A DNA stretch of 64,000 bases from the NCBI RefSeq assembly GCF_003112515.1, contig NZ_BEVZ01000004.1, positions 806,001 through 870,000 on the forward strand, given 5' to 3'. This DNA is from Streptomyces fragilis. Lineage in GTDB: Bacteria; Actinomycetota; Actinomycetes; Streptomycetales; Streptomycetaceae. The notes under the pieces were generated by a model, which did no database searches, had not been told where the DNA came from, and saw only the letters and a list, made by a program, of their open reading frames with translations. Below are positions 23,786 to 32,485 of the stretch, in pieces (the stretch's first letter is position 1; each line of letters begins with the position of its first letter). The position numbers were made by a program, and so were the translations under genes.

Positions 23786-25339
23786 TCAGAGCCACCCGAG
23801 GCGCCACAGGCGGTACACGCCCGTGCCGTCGCTGAGGTACTGGCCGCCGCCGACGTCCTTGCTGGTGACCGTGTACTCCTTGCGCTGCCACAGCGGGATC
23901 ATCGGGACCTCGTCGGCCGTCAGCCGCTGGATCTCCTCGAAGGTCCGCACCGCCCGCACCCGGTCGCCGAAGGCCTGGCTCTGCAGGATCAGGTCGTCGA
24001 CCCGCTTGTCGCTGAAACCGTTCTTCATGCCGTTGCCGGTGCCGATCAGCACCGCGGAGAAGTTGTCCGGGTCCGGGTAGTCCGCGATCCAGCCGACCGT
24101 GTACGCGTCGAACTTGCCCTTCGCGTAGTCCTTCTGGAAGTCGCCCCACTCGCGGCCCTCCAGCTTGACCAGGAACAGGCCGCCCTCCTCGAGCTGGTTC
24201 TTCAGCTCGTAGGCCTCCTGCTCGCGGGCGCCGGTCCTCGGGAAGCCGAGGTCGATGACGACCGGCGTCCGGATCCCCGCCTCGCGCAGCAGCGTGCGGG
24301 CCTTGTCCGGGTCTCGGTCGGGGAAGGCGTCGAAGAAGGCGGTGTTGTGACCGGTGAAGCCCGCCGGGATCAACGAGTACAGCGGCTCGACGGAGTCCTG
24401 CATGACCGTGGCGGCGATCTTCTCGCGGTCGACCAGCCAGGCCATCGCCCGGCGCACCGAGACGTCGGCGAGCGGTGAGCCCGACTTGACGTTGAGGACG
24501 AGGTTGTTGGTGCTGGAGCCGGAACTCTCGGACACCCGGTACTCCGGGTCGGTGGCCGACAGCCCGGCGAGCGTGTCCGGCGGGAGCTGCCGGGAGGCGA
24601 CGTCGACCTTGCGGGCCTGCCACGCCTTGTCCAGGGCCTCCGAGTCGTGGAAGTACCGCACGGTCACCGGGGTGGGCTTCTCCTCGACGGCCCCCCGGTA
24701 GTCCCGGTTGGGCCGCAGGACGGCCTCCTTGCTCTCCTTGAAGGAGGCGAGCCGGTAGGGACCGGTGCCGTCGACCTTGCCGCCGCCGCGGAGCTCGTCC
24801 GCCGGGTAGGCCTCGCTGTCGACGATCGCGCCGGCGCCGGTGGCGACCTTGAACGGGAAGGTGGCGTCCGGGCTGTTCAGCCGGAACGTCACCTTCATGC
24901 CGTCGGCCTTCACGGACTTCAGCGTGGAGAAGAGGGAGGCGGGACCGACGTCCGCGTTGATCTTCAGGACGCGCTCGAAGGAGAACTTCACGTCCTTCGC
25001 GGTCATTTCGCGGCCGCTCGGGAACTTCAGTCCGTCCTGCAGCTCGCAGACGTAGACCATCGCGTCGTCACCGTCGAAGGAGCACTCCTCGGCGGCGTCC
25101 GGCACCGGCGTGGTGCTGCCGGGCTGGTACGTCATCAACGTCTGGTACACGTTGGAGAACACCGCCCAGGAACCGGCGTCGTAGGCGCCGGCCGGGTCGA
25201 GCGACGTCACCACGTCGGTCGTGCCGACCAGGATCGGGTCGGTGTCGGCCGTCTCCTCCGGCAGCAACTGCCAGGCGCCGACGCCGACGACCGCGAGAAC
25301 AAGAGCTGTTGCGAAAATCCGCACTCGAATCGAGCGCAC
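23786..25339 (-). CDS. ABC transporter substrate-binding protein, peptide/nickel (family 5) type
   Basis: 517 residues. An N-terminal signal or anchor (VRIFATALVLAVVGVGAW) is followed by the family-5 binding fold: TDVVTSLDPAGAYDAGSW, MTAKDVKFSFERVL, DGTGPYRLASF, WLVDREKIAATV and a C-terminal AYTVGWIADYPDPDNF. No Cys lipobox is present, so it is either released or held by the uncleaved helix. GTG at 25339 follows GGAGGGA. No permease or ATPase genes are adjacent, so it must work with a transporter encoded elsewhere or as an orphan sensor. Substrate probably an oligopeptide. Confidence 0.9.
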   Translation of the reverse strand: MRSIRVRIFATALVLAVVGVGAWQLLPEETADTDPILVGTTDVVTSLDPAGAYDAGSWAVFSNVYQTLMTYQPGSTTPVPDAAEECSFDGDDAMVYVCELQDGLKFPSGREMTAKDVKFSFERVLKINADVGPASLFSTLKSVKADGMKVTFRLNSPDATFPFKVATGAGAIVDSEAYPADELRGGGKVDGTGPYRLASFKESKEAVLRPNRDYRGAVEEKPTPVTVRYFHDSEALDKAWQARKVDVASRQLPPDTLAGLSATDPEYRVSESSGSSTNNLVLNVKSGSPLADVSVRRAMAWLVDREKIAATVMQDSVEPLYSLIPAGFTGHNTAFFDAFPDRDPDKARTLLREAGIRTPVVIDLGFPRTGAREQEAYELKNQLEEGGLFLVKLEGREWGDFQKDYAKGKFDAYTVGWIADYPDPDNFSAVLIGTGNGMKNGFSDKRVDDLILQSQAFGDRVRAVRTFEEIQRLTADEVPMIPLWQRKEYTVTSKDVGGGQYLSDGTGVYRLWRLGWL

Positions 25340-25492
25340 AGGTCCCTCCCCAGGGCCCGAAACCTAACCTGCCGCCGATCGTCCGCAGAACCTTCACATC
25401 GGCGGCCACACTGAACCACAGGAGTGACCCCCGGGGGAAGGAATTGACCAGAACCGAGGATTCCGTTGTGGTCACGCCTGTGGCTGGTGTGG

Positions 25493-27028
25493 TCACGCCC
25501 GCAGCGAGGCGAGCTCCACCACGGTGATGTCCGACGGGGCCCCGACCCTGGTCGGCGGGCCCCAGGCGCCGGCGCCTCGGCTCACGTAGAGCTGGGTGTC
25601 GCCGTACTTCTCCAGGCCCGCCACCGTCGGGTTCGCGAGCTCCGCCAGGTAGGGGCCGGGCCACAGCTGCCCGCCGTGGGTGTGCCCGGACAGCTGGAGG
25701 TCGACGCCGTACTTCACGGCCTCGTCGATCGTGACGGGCTGGTGGGAGAGGAGCACGACCGGGCGGGAGGGGTCCCGGTCGCCCAGCGCCTTGGCGAAGT
25801 CCGGGCCCTGGCCGTGGTCCTCGCCCGCGATGTCGTTGACGCCGGCCAGGTCGAAGTGGGCGAGCTCGGTGCGGATGTTCTCCATCGGGCGCAGCCCCAG
25901 GTCGCGGACCTCGTCCACCCACTCCTCGGCGCCCGAGAAGTACTCGTGGTTGCCGGTCACGAAGTACGCGCCGTGCCGGGCGCGCAGACCGGCCAGCGGC
26001 GCGGCGGCGGGGCCCAGGTCGCGCACGGAGCCGTCGACCAGGTCGCCGACGACGGCGATCAGGTCGGGCTGGGTCGAGTTGACGGTGTCCACGACACGCT
26101 GGGCGAAGGAGCGTCCCAGCACCGGGCTGAGGTGGACGTCGCTGACGACGGCTATCCGGAAGCCGTGCGCGGCGCGGGGCAGCCGGGCCAGCGGCACGGT
26201 GACCCGCTTGACGCCCGGTCCGTTCAGCACGCCGTAGGTGCCGGCGCCGACGGTGCCGAGACCGGCCACCGCGGCGACCGAGCCGACCGTGCGGGCCACG
26301 AAAAGGCGGCGGCTGAGGGTCCGCGGGGGCGTGCCGGCGTCGGCGGTGCCGGCCGTCCCGCCCGCCTCGGCCGTCCCACCCACATCGCCCGTCCCGCCCG
26401 CCTCGGCCGGGTCCGCGCCGGTGTCCTCCGCGTCCGTGGCGGGGACGGACTCGGGGGCCCGGTCGACGGCCACGGAGCCCGCCGAGGGCGCGGGGGCCGC
26501 GGGGGCCGAGGGGGCCGTCGCGGCGCCCGGGGCGGCGAGGGGAGCACCCGAGGCCCCGGAGGCGCCCGCCGGGTCCGCGGCGGGGTCACCCTGGGCGCCT
26601 GCCGGGGCCGCGCCGGGCTCAACGGCCGCACCCGCCGGGGCCGCGCCGGACCCGGGGGCGGCAGTGGCGGTGGCGGGGCCGGCGTCCTCGCCCGCGCGGC
26701 GGGCGTCACGGCGGGCCAGCGCGCGCCGCAGCAGCGGGCGCAGCGGCTCGGTGAGGGCCAGGGCCATGGGGACGTACAGCAGCGCCGCCATCCACAGGTA
26801 CCCCGGCCAGGAGACCACGCGGCGCACCGCGAACGGCAGGAAGTCGCCGCGGCCGGTCAGCGCGCCGACGAGGAACAGCGCGCCGAGCAGGAACACCGCG
26901 GTGCCCAGCCGCCGGCCCACGCCGCGGGGGACGGTGGTGTCCCGCACCAGCCGCCGCCACACGTACCAGTGCACCGCCACGAGCGCGGCCAGAACGAGCA
27001 GTGCGACGAGCACGAAAACGACGACCAC
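25493..27028 (-). CDS. membrane-bound metallophosphoesterase
   Basis: 511 residues. The N-terminal 125 residues hold about four membrane helices, then an Ala/Pro/Gly-rich low-complexity linker of about 100 residues, a twin-arginine-like segment before another hydrophobic stretch, and a C-terminal calcineurin-like phosphoesterase domain. Metal-binding motifs are VVSDVHL, VVGDLVDG, VTGNHEY and SGHTHGGQLW. YkuE-like family members hydrolyse phosphodiester or phosphomonoester bonds outside the membrane; UDP-diacylglucosamine or phosphatidic substrates are known in relatives. GTG at 27028. It is probably co-transcribed with the SCO4848-family gene 64 bases upstream. Confidence 0.88.
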   Translation of the reverse strand: MVVVFVLVALLVLAALVAVHWYVWRRLVRDTTVPRGVGRRLGTAVFLLGALFLVGALTGRGDFLPFAVRRVVSWPGYLWMAALLYVPMALALTEPLRPLLRRALARRDARRAGEDAGPATATAAPGSGAAPAGAAVEPGAAPAGAQGDPAADPAGASGASGAPLAAPGAATAPSAPAAPAPSAGSVAVDRAPESVPATDAEDTGADPAEAGGTGDVGGTAEAGGTAGTADAGTPPRTLSRRLFVARTVGSVAAVAGLGTVGAGTYGVLNGPGVKRVTVPLARLPRAAHGFRIAVVSDVHLSPVLGRSFAQRVVDTVNSTQPDLIAVVGDLVDGSVRDLGPAAAPLAGLRARHGAYFVTGNHEYFSGAEEWVDEVRDLGLRPMENIRTELAHFDLAGVNDIAGEDHGQGPDFAKALGDRDPSRPVVLLSHQPVTIDEAVKYGVDLQLSGHTHGGQLWPGPYLAELANPTVAGLEKYGDTQLYVSRGAGAWGPPTRVGAPSDITVVELASLRA

Positions 27029-27092
27029 GTCCGGAAGTTCCCTTGTCCTGATGTCCTGTTGGGTTCTGTTGCGCGCGGGGCCGCGTCGGCGA

Positions 27093-27335
27093 CTATGAAG
27101 TGCGCCGCAATGCGCGGACGGAGCGCAACCCGATGACCCCCACGACCGTCCCCAGTACGAAGGAGACCACCGCGAGCAGCAGGTGGACCCAGAAGTACCC
27201 GGTCGGGTTGCCCGCGTCGTCGAACGCGAGACCGCTGCCGTCCTTGTAGAGGTTCTTGACGAAAGTGATCCAGATGACCCAGCTCCACACCCCGAAGGCG
27301 AGAAGGAACCAGGAGACGGGTCGGCTGAGCTTCAT
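27093..27335 (-). CDS. SCO4848-family membrane protein
   Basis: 80 residues with two membrane helices (about 6-27 and 47-70). It matches the actinobacterial family named after S. coelicolor SCO4848: WFLLAFGVWSWVIWITFVKN then FWVHLLLAVVSFVLG. Function unknown. ATG at 27335; the gene diverges from the D-Ala-D-Ala carboxypeptidase gene, as recalled for S. coelicolor where SCO4847 is the carboxypeptidase. Confidence 0.9.
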   Translation of the reverse strand: MKLSRPVSWFLLAFGVWSWVIWITFVKNLYKDGSGLAFDDAGNPTGYFWVHLLLAVVSFVLGTVVGVIGLRSVRALRRTS

Positions 27336-27474
27336 ACGGCCAGTATCGCCGCCGGGTGACCGGAACCGTGGCCGGGGTGGCGCTCCGGCGGTGGAGTGCG
27401 ACGGGAATCACGGCGGGGAACGAAGGCGACACGGGAGTACGTCCGCCGACGCCTTGGCATGTACGTTCTCGTCC

Positions 27475-29298
27475 GTGCCCGCTCCGAAGAAGACCACCCG
27501 GCGACCCGCCCTGATCGCTTCCGCCACGCTGCTGTCGCTCGCGCTCGGTCTGGTGCTCCCCCTGACGGCCGGTACGGCCGAGGCGAAGCCGATCCGGCCG
27601 GGGTCCAGGACCGGCACCGGCTCGACGGACTCCGGCTCCCCCGCGAAGGTGACGAGCACGCCCCGGGTCACCTCCACCCCGGCCGACTCCACGGACGACG
27701 ACGCGGACGGTTCCTCCCCGGCCCCCTCCGGCACCGGCAAGGTGCGGGGCGGCACGACCGGGACGTCCCTCTCGAAGGTGGGCGGCTCCCGGCTGGGCGC
27801 GCCCGGCATCCAGGTCCTGCCGGGGGTGGGCGCGCCGAAGCTGCCCGAGGACGAGCTGTCGGCGAAGTCGTGGATCGTCGCGGACGCCGAGAGCGGCGAG
27901 GTGCTCGCCTCGTACAACGCGCACCAGGAGCTGGCGCCGGCGAGCACGCTGAAGATGCTCTTCGCGGACACGCTGCTGGGCCGCTGGCCCGCCACCCAGA
28001 CCCACAAGGTGACGAGCGAGGAGCTCGCCCAGGTCGGCGCGGGTTCCAGCCTGGTCGGCGTGAAGGAGAACGAGGAGTACACCGTCCGCGACCTGTGGCT
28101 CGGCGTCTTCCTGCGGTCGGGCAACGACGCGGTGCATGTGCTGTCCGCGATGAACGGCGGCATCGACCGGACGGTCGCCGACATGAACGCCCGCGCCGAG
28201 GAACTGCAGGCGCTCGACACGCATGTGGTCAGCCCCGACGGCTACGACGCGAAGGGGCAGGTCTCGTCCGCCTACGACCTCACGCTGATCGCCCGGTCGG
28301 GCCTGCAGAGGCCGGAGTTCCGCGAGTACGCGGCGACGGTGAGGGCGCAGTTCCCCGGCGCGACGACGAAGGGCAAGGGCGGCAGGAAGACCCGCGGCTC
28401 CTTCGAGATCCAGAACACCAACCGGCTGCTCACCGGCGCCGGGATCGACCAGTACCAGGGCATCGCCGGCGTCAAGAACGGCAACACCACCAACGCGGGG
28501 GCGACCTTCACGGGCGTCGCCGAGCGGGGCGGCAGGGTGCTGCTGGTCACCGTCATGAACCCGGAGAAGAAGGACCTCAACCGGGTCTACAAGGAGACCG
28601 CGACGCTGCTGGACTGGGGTTTCGCGGCGTCGGGGAAGGTGACGCCGGTGGGTGAGCTGGTGCCGCCGGCCTCCCAGGTCGCGGCGTCCGCCTCGGCCGA
28701 CCCGGGCGCCTCCTCGGCCGCGGTGCCGGCCGGCGACCAGGCGGGTGCGGGGGACGCCGTGGCCGCGGATGCGGGCACGGCGGGGCCGCTGTGGATACCG
28801 CTCGCGATCGTCGGCGGCGTGCTGGTCCTCCTCGCGGCCGGAGGGTTCCTCCTCCACCGCCGCTGGCCCCTGCCGGGGACCGGGGCGGAACGGGAGACGA
28901 CCGCCGCGGACGGCACGCCTCCTGGAAGCGCGGACAGGACGGACGACGCCGCGGAGAAGGCGAAGGACGGCGAGGACGTGACGGCGGCCGCGGGTTCCGA
29001 CACGGCCGAGGCGACCGAGGCGGCCGGGGCGGCCGGGGCGGCCCAGACGACCAAGGTGAAGGTCGACACGGCCAAGGCGGCCCGGGCCAAGGTCGACACG
29101 ACAGAGGCAGCCAAGGCGAAGGTCGACGCGACCGAGGCGCCCCACGCCGACGCCGACACGGCGGAGGCGACCGAGGCGAAGGCCGGCACGGCCGGCGCCG
29201 ACGCGTCCTCCGGGAGCGGCGAGAGCGCCCCCGAGGCCAAGATGCCCCAGCAGGCCACCGCTCCCCGCGCCGCCAAGGGCGAGGACCAGCCCGCCTGA
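27475..29298 (+). CDS. D-alanyl-D-alanine carboxypeptidase (S11) with membrane anchor and repetitive tail
   Basis: 607 residues. A signal peptide (about 1-34, ending AEA) and a Ser/Thr/Pro linker lead to the S11 penicillin-binding domain: catalytic Ser and Lys in PASTLKMLF, SxN as SGND, and the third motif as GVKNGNT, with Asn in place of the usual Thr of KTG. It trims the last D-Ala from wall pentapeptides. A membrane span (WIPLAIVGGVLVLLAAGGFLL, about 440-460) is followed by a long Ala/Lys/Thr/Glu cytoplasmic tail with degenerate AKVDTTEAAKAKVD-like repeats. GTG at 27475 has TACGTT 7 bases upstream, suggesting a leaderless transcript. Confidence 0.88.
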   Translation: MPAPKKTTRRPALIASATLLSLALGLVLPLTAGTAEAKPIRPGSRTGTGSTDSGSPAKVTSTPRVTSTPADSTDDDADGSSPAPSGTGKVRGGTTGTSLSKVGGSRLGAPGIQVLPGVGAPKLPEDELSAKSWIVADAESGEVLASYNAHQELAPASTLKMLFADTLLGRWPATQTHKVTSEELAQVGAGSSLVGVKENEEYTVRDLWLGVFLRSGNDAVHVLSAMNGGIDRTVADMNARAEELQALDTHVVSPDGYDAKGQVSSAYDLTLIARSGLQRPEFREYAATVRAQFPGATTKGKGGRKTRGSFEIQNTNRLLTGAGIDQYQGIAGVKNGNTTNAGATFTGVAERGGRVLLVTVMNPEKKDLNRVYKETATLLDWGFAASGKVTPVGELVPPASQVAASASADPGASSAAVPAGDQAGAGDAVAADAGTAGPLWIPLAIVGGVLVLLAAGGFLLHRRWPLPGTGAERETTAADGTPPGSADRTDDAAEKAKDGEDVTAAAGSDTAEATEAAGAAGAAQTTKVKVDTAKAARAKVDTTEAAKAKVDATEAPHADADTAEATEAKAGTAGADASSGSGESAPEAKMPQQATAPRAAKGEDQPA

Positions 29299-29322
29299 TC
29301 CGTCCGGGAGGGGGACGCGGCG

Positions 29323-30228
29323 TCAGGCGGGGACGGCGGGCTCCGCGGCACCGGCCCCCAGGGGCTCGGACGTGAGGGCGGAGGACTTCGGGGTGGCGGT
29401 CCAGGCCGCGGTGTACAGGAGCAGCTTGCAGGTGAAGTTGATCCACAGCAGCAACGCGATCGGCACCCCGAAGGCCCCGTACATGCTCTTCGCCGCGACT
29501 CCCTGGATGTAGCCGCTGAGCAGCAGCTTCAGCAGCTCGAAGCCCACCGCCCCGATCAGCGCCGCCTCGACCAGGCGACGCTTCGAGGGGTGCGCCCCCG
29601 GCACCATCCGCAGCACGTACGTCAGCAGCAGGAAGTCCGCGAGGACGGCGACGGCGAACGCGGCGATCCCCAGCAGGACGCCGCCGACGCCTCCCTCGTC
29701 GAGCCCCAGCGCCCGGGCCAGCCGCCCCACCATCCCGCTGGCGACCGTGGAGATCACCAGCGTCGCCAGCACCGCCCCGCCGAGCCCGAAGAGCACGCCC
29801 AGGTCCTTCGCCTTGGTGACCAGGATGTTCTCGTCGGGGTCCGGCATCTCCCAGACCGCCCGCAGGCAGCCCCGCATCGAGTCGACCCAGCTCAGGCCGG
29901 TGAACAGGAGCAGCGCGCCGGCGATCAGCCCGACCGTGCCGGCGTTGGCCACCAGCTTCTCGACGTCGAGCTGGTCGGAGATGCCGGGGACCTGTTCGGC
30001 CACCTGGTGCTGCAGGGTCCGCTGCTGCGCGGTGGACAGGGTGGCCGCCCCGGCCGCGGCGGCGACGGTGAGCAGCGGGAAGAGGGCGACGAAGCTGGTG
30101 AAGGTCATGGCCGCGGCGAGGCGGGTCCACTTCACCTCGTCCAGCCGCTCGAAGGCGCGCCAGGCGTGGGTCCTCATCAGCCGTGCGGCCCAGGGACCGA
30201 CGACGGGCAGGTTCTTCAGCCAGTCCAT
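29323..30228 (-). CDS. YihY/BrkB-family membrane protein
   Basis: 301 residues with six to seven membrane helices. Family hallmarks include LAAAMTFTSFVALFPLLT, LLLFTGLSWVDSMRGCL, and GAHPSKRRLVEAALIGAVGFELLKL near the end. YihY proteins have been proposed as lipid or envelope transport factors; the function is unsettled (an early RNase BN label was withdrawn). ATG at 30228 lies 13 bases inside the end of the GtrA gene, so it is the last gene of the PAP2-UbiA-GtrA-YihY operon. That context makes a role in polyprenyl-lipid handling worth considering. Confidence 0.88.
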   Translation of the reverse strand: MDWLKNLPVVGPWAARLMRTHAWRAFERLDEVKWTRLAAAMTFTSFVALFPLLTVAAAAGAATLSTAQQRTLQHQVAEQVPGISDQLDVEKLVANAGTVGLIAGALLLFTGLSWVDSMRGCLRAVWEMPDPDENILVTKAKDLGVLFGLGGAVLATLVISTVASGMVGRLARALGLDEGGVGGVLLGIAAFAVAVLADFLLLTYVLRMVPGAHPSKRRLVEAALIGAVGFELLKLLLSGYIQGVAAKSMYGAFGVPIALLLWINFTCKLLLYTAAWTATPKSSALTSEPLGAGAAEPAVPA

Positions 30229-30782
30229 CCGACGACCCCGTTCCGGTTCCCGTCCCCGACCGCGCCCGCCTCTTCGGGCCGGTCGCGGAATACCAGGGTT
30301 CTGGTACCCCAGAAACGGACCACCGTGCCCAGCAGCATGCCGACACCCGCCCCGGCGATCAGGTCGGCACGGTGGGAGGTGTGTCCCAGGCCGTAGTGGC
30401 TGACGGCGAGACAGCCCAGCTGGACGGCGGCCCCCGCGGCGTTGACGACCGTGAAGACGGCCGCCTGCCGCAGCCGTTCCCCCGGCCCCGGACGGGCGGA
30501 CGCGGACGCGGGTGCTGACGCCGCCGCGGACGCCGACGCCGACCCCGGCGCGGGCGCGGGTGCCGTCGCCGTGGCCCGCCCCCGGCCTCCGTACGTGCCC
30601 ACCGCGTTGCCCGTGAAGGCGACCGCGCAGGCGGCGAGGAAGGCCAGCCCCTTCGCCGGCAGCGGCGGCAGCCCTCCCGGGCCGAGGAGCGCGGTGAACA
30701 CGGCGAGGTCCACCAGGTACGCCGCCAGCCCGGCCGCCGCGAATCCGGCGAGCTCCCGCCGGGTCACCCCGGGCGCCGTCAC
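30216..30782 (-). CDS. GtrA-family membrane protein, putative polyprenyl-phospho-sugar translocation factor
   Basis: 188 residues. Four membrane helices in two pairs (about 13-32, 40-60, 105-125 and 135-155), split by an Ala/Ser/Pro-rich loop of some 35 residues. GtrA motifs are AGFAAAGLAAYLVDLAVFTAL and LGTVVRFWGTRTLVFR. GtrA proteins help move polyprenyl-phosphate-linked sugars across the membrane; the mycobacterial relative Rv3789 lies beside dprE1. GTG at 30782 overlaps the UbiA stop (GTGA). The extra low-complexity loop is unusual. Confidence 0.83.
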   Translation of the reverse strand: MTAPGVTRRELAGFAAAGLAAYLVDLAVFTALLGPGGLPPLPAKGLAFLAACAVAFTGNAVGTYGGRGRATATAPAPAPGSASASAAASAPASASARPGPGERLRQAAVFTVVNAAGAAVQLGCLAVSHYGLGHTSHRADLIAGAGVGMLLGTVVRFWGTRTLVFRDRPEEAGAVGDGNRNGVVGWTG

Positions 30783-31759
30783 CAGCCGGTCACCGCCAGG
30801 CCGTAGAGCACCGCCCAGACCGCCGCGACCAAGGCCAGCGGGCGGTCCCGCAGGACGACGTCCTCCGGTTCGCCGGCGGTGCCTCGGTCGGCGAAGACGG
30901 CGTAGCGCAGGACGCCCAGGATGAAGGCGACCATGGACAGCTGCCGCCACGGCAGCAGTCCGGTCTGCGGGACGCCGCCGCCCTCCAGGGCCCACAGGCA
31001 GTAGCCGAGGACCGCGCCGCCCGCCGCGAGCTGCCAGACGAAGCGCAGGTAGCCGGTGGTGTACTGGGTGAGCAGCGCGCGGGTGGCCCCGCCCTTGCCC
31101 GCCATCTCCACGGCCTCCGAGTAGCGCTTGGCGGAGACCATGAACAGCGCGCCGAACCCGGTGGTGATCAGGAACCAGCGGGAGAGCGGGATGTCCATGG
31201 CGATGCCGCCGGTCATGGCCCGCATCAGGAAGCCGGCGGCGACCACCGCGAGGTCGACCACCAGCACCTGCTTGAGCCGCAGGCAGTACGCCAGCTGCAT
31301 GACGACGTAGGCGGCCAGCACCCCGGCGGTCAGCGGCGGGCACAGCAGGACGGCGGTGAGCGGTGCGAGCACGGCCAGGGCGCCGCCCACCGCGTAGGCG
31401 ACCGGTACCGGCACCTGTCCGGCGGCGACCGGGCGGCGCCGTTTGAGCGGGTGGGCCCGGTCGGCCTCGGCGTCCCGGGCGTCGTTGACCAGGTAGACGG
31501 CGGCGGAGCAGGCCGTGAAGAGGACGAGGACCAGCGGCAGCCTGGCCAGCGCCGCGCCGGTGAAGAGCTGCCCCGCGGCGGCGGGCGCGGCCACCACCAG
31601 GACGTTCTTCACCCACTGGCGGGGCCGGGCGGTGCGCACCAGCCCGGCGAGCAGCGCCCCGGGTCCCGGGCGGCGGGGTGGTGCGGGGCGCGGGGCTCCG
31701 GCCGGGCGGACGCGGGGTCCGACCAGCCGGGCGCCGGTGGCGGCGACGCGTTCAGCCAC
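30779..31759 (-). CDS. UbiA-family decaprenyl-phosphate phosphoribosyltransferase homologue
   Basis: 326 residues with nine likely membrane helices. The first Asp-rich motif is VYLVNDARDAEADRAHP, and the second is around YCLRLKQVLVVDLAVVAAGF. The enzyme would transfer 5-phosphoribose from PRPP to polyprenyl phosphate, the step done by Rv3806c in mycobacteria; the KRRRPVAAGQVPV segment fits that subgroup better than ubiquinone or haem prenyltransferases. GTG at 31759 overlaps the PAP2 stop by 8 bases. With PAP2, DprE1 and DprE2 next door the pathway assignment is strong. Confidence 0.85.
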   Translation of the reverse strand: MAERVAATGARLVGPRVRPAGAPRPAPPRRPGPGALLAGLVRTARPRQWVKNVLVVAAPAAAGQLFTGAALARLPLVLVLFTACSAAVYLVNDARDAEADRAHPLKRRRPVAAGQVPVPVAYAVGGALAVLAPLTAVLLCPPLTAGVLAAYVVMQLAYCLRLKQVLVVDLAVVAAGFLMRAMTGGIAMDIPLSRWFLITTGFGALFMVSAKRYSEAVEMAGKGGATRALLTQYTTGYLRFVWQLAAGGAVLGYCLWALEGGGVPQTGLLPWRQLSMVAFILGVLRYAVFADRGTAGEPEDVVLRDRPLALVAAVWAVLYGLAVTGW

Positions 31760-32345
31760 GGCCCCTCCCCCGCGGCCCCCGCAGTCCCCGCGCCCCCAGG
31801 CCGGTGACGGCCGCGCCCAGCAGCGCGCCCGCGGCGACGTCGGTCGGGTAGTGCACGCCGGCCACCACCCGGGACAGGCACATCGCGACGGCCACCGGTG
31901 CGGCCACCGCCCCGGCCGCCGGCAGCAGCACCCCGGCCGCCACCGCCGCCGCGGCGCTGGAGGCGGCGTGCGAGCTGGGGAAGGAGTGGCCGGCCAGCAC
32001 CGGCACCCGGGCCTCGACGGCGGTGGGGCGGGGGCGGCGCACCAGGTGCTTGACGCCCACGCTGGCGGCCTGGGCGGCTGCCGTCAGCGCGGCGCCGCGC
32101 AGCCAGGCGGAGCGGCGGGGCCGGTCCACGGCGGCCGCGGCGAGATGCGCGGCCAGCCACAGCGCGCCGTGCTCCCCGGCGTGGGAGAGGACGCGGACGG
32201 CGGCGGTGGCGCGGGGGTGGGCGCCCCGGGCGTGCAGGGCGCCCAGGAGCCGGGCGTCGAGCCGCCGGAGGGCGGGCGGCGGGCGCAGGAGGAAGGCGGG
32301 CGGGGAGAGGGGCGGGCAGGGGGCGAGGAAGGGGATCCCGTGCAT
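31752..32345 (-). CDS. PAP2-family lipid phosphatase, probable decaprenylphosphoryl-5-phosphoribose phosphatase
   Basis: 197 residues with about five membrane helices. The PAP2 phosphatase motifs are present: KHLVRRPRP (KxxxxxxRP), SFPSSHA (PSGH type) and SRVVAGVHYPTDVAAG (SRxxxxxHxxxD). It would remove the 5-phosphate from polyprenyl-phospho-phosphoribose, the reaction proposed for Rv3807c. ATG at 32345 is used; an in-frame GTG three codons earlier is possible. It is first in the operon and divergent from dprE1 across 140 bases. Confidence 0.82.
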   Translation of the reverse strand: MHGIPFLAPCPPLSPPAFLLRPPPALRRLDARLLGALHARGAHPRATAAVRVLSHAGEHGALWLAAHLAAAAVDRPRRSAWLRGAALTAAAQAASVGVKHLVRRPRPTAVEARVPVLAGHSFPSSHAASSAAAAVAAGVLLPAAGAVAAPVAVAMCLSRVVAGVHYPTDVAAGALLGAAVTGLGARGLRGPRGRGRG

Positions 32346-32472
32346 AAGGCCCACTGTTCACCGGGGCGGGCCACGAACCGGTGCATTACCGCACCAACCT
32401 CCATCAATCACCCGTTCCGGCGAGAATCGCGCGATATCCGCAGCAGTCGCCGCACAGGGGACGTGCCGCCGC

Positions 32473-32478
32473 TACCGT
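32473..32478 (+). promoter_or_regulatory. putative -10 box of dprE1-dprE2, leaderless spacing
   Basis: TACCGT is followed by 7 bases and the ATG at 32486; no ribosome site is present. The -35 region is not canonical. This agrees with the pattern seen before several other genes in this window. Confidence 0.45.
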
Positions 32479-32485
32479 CGCGCCC

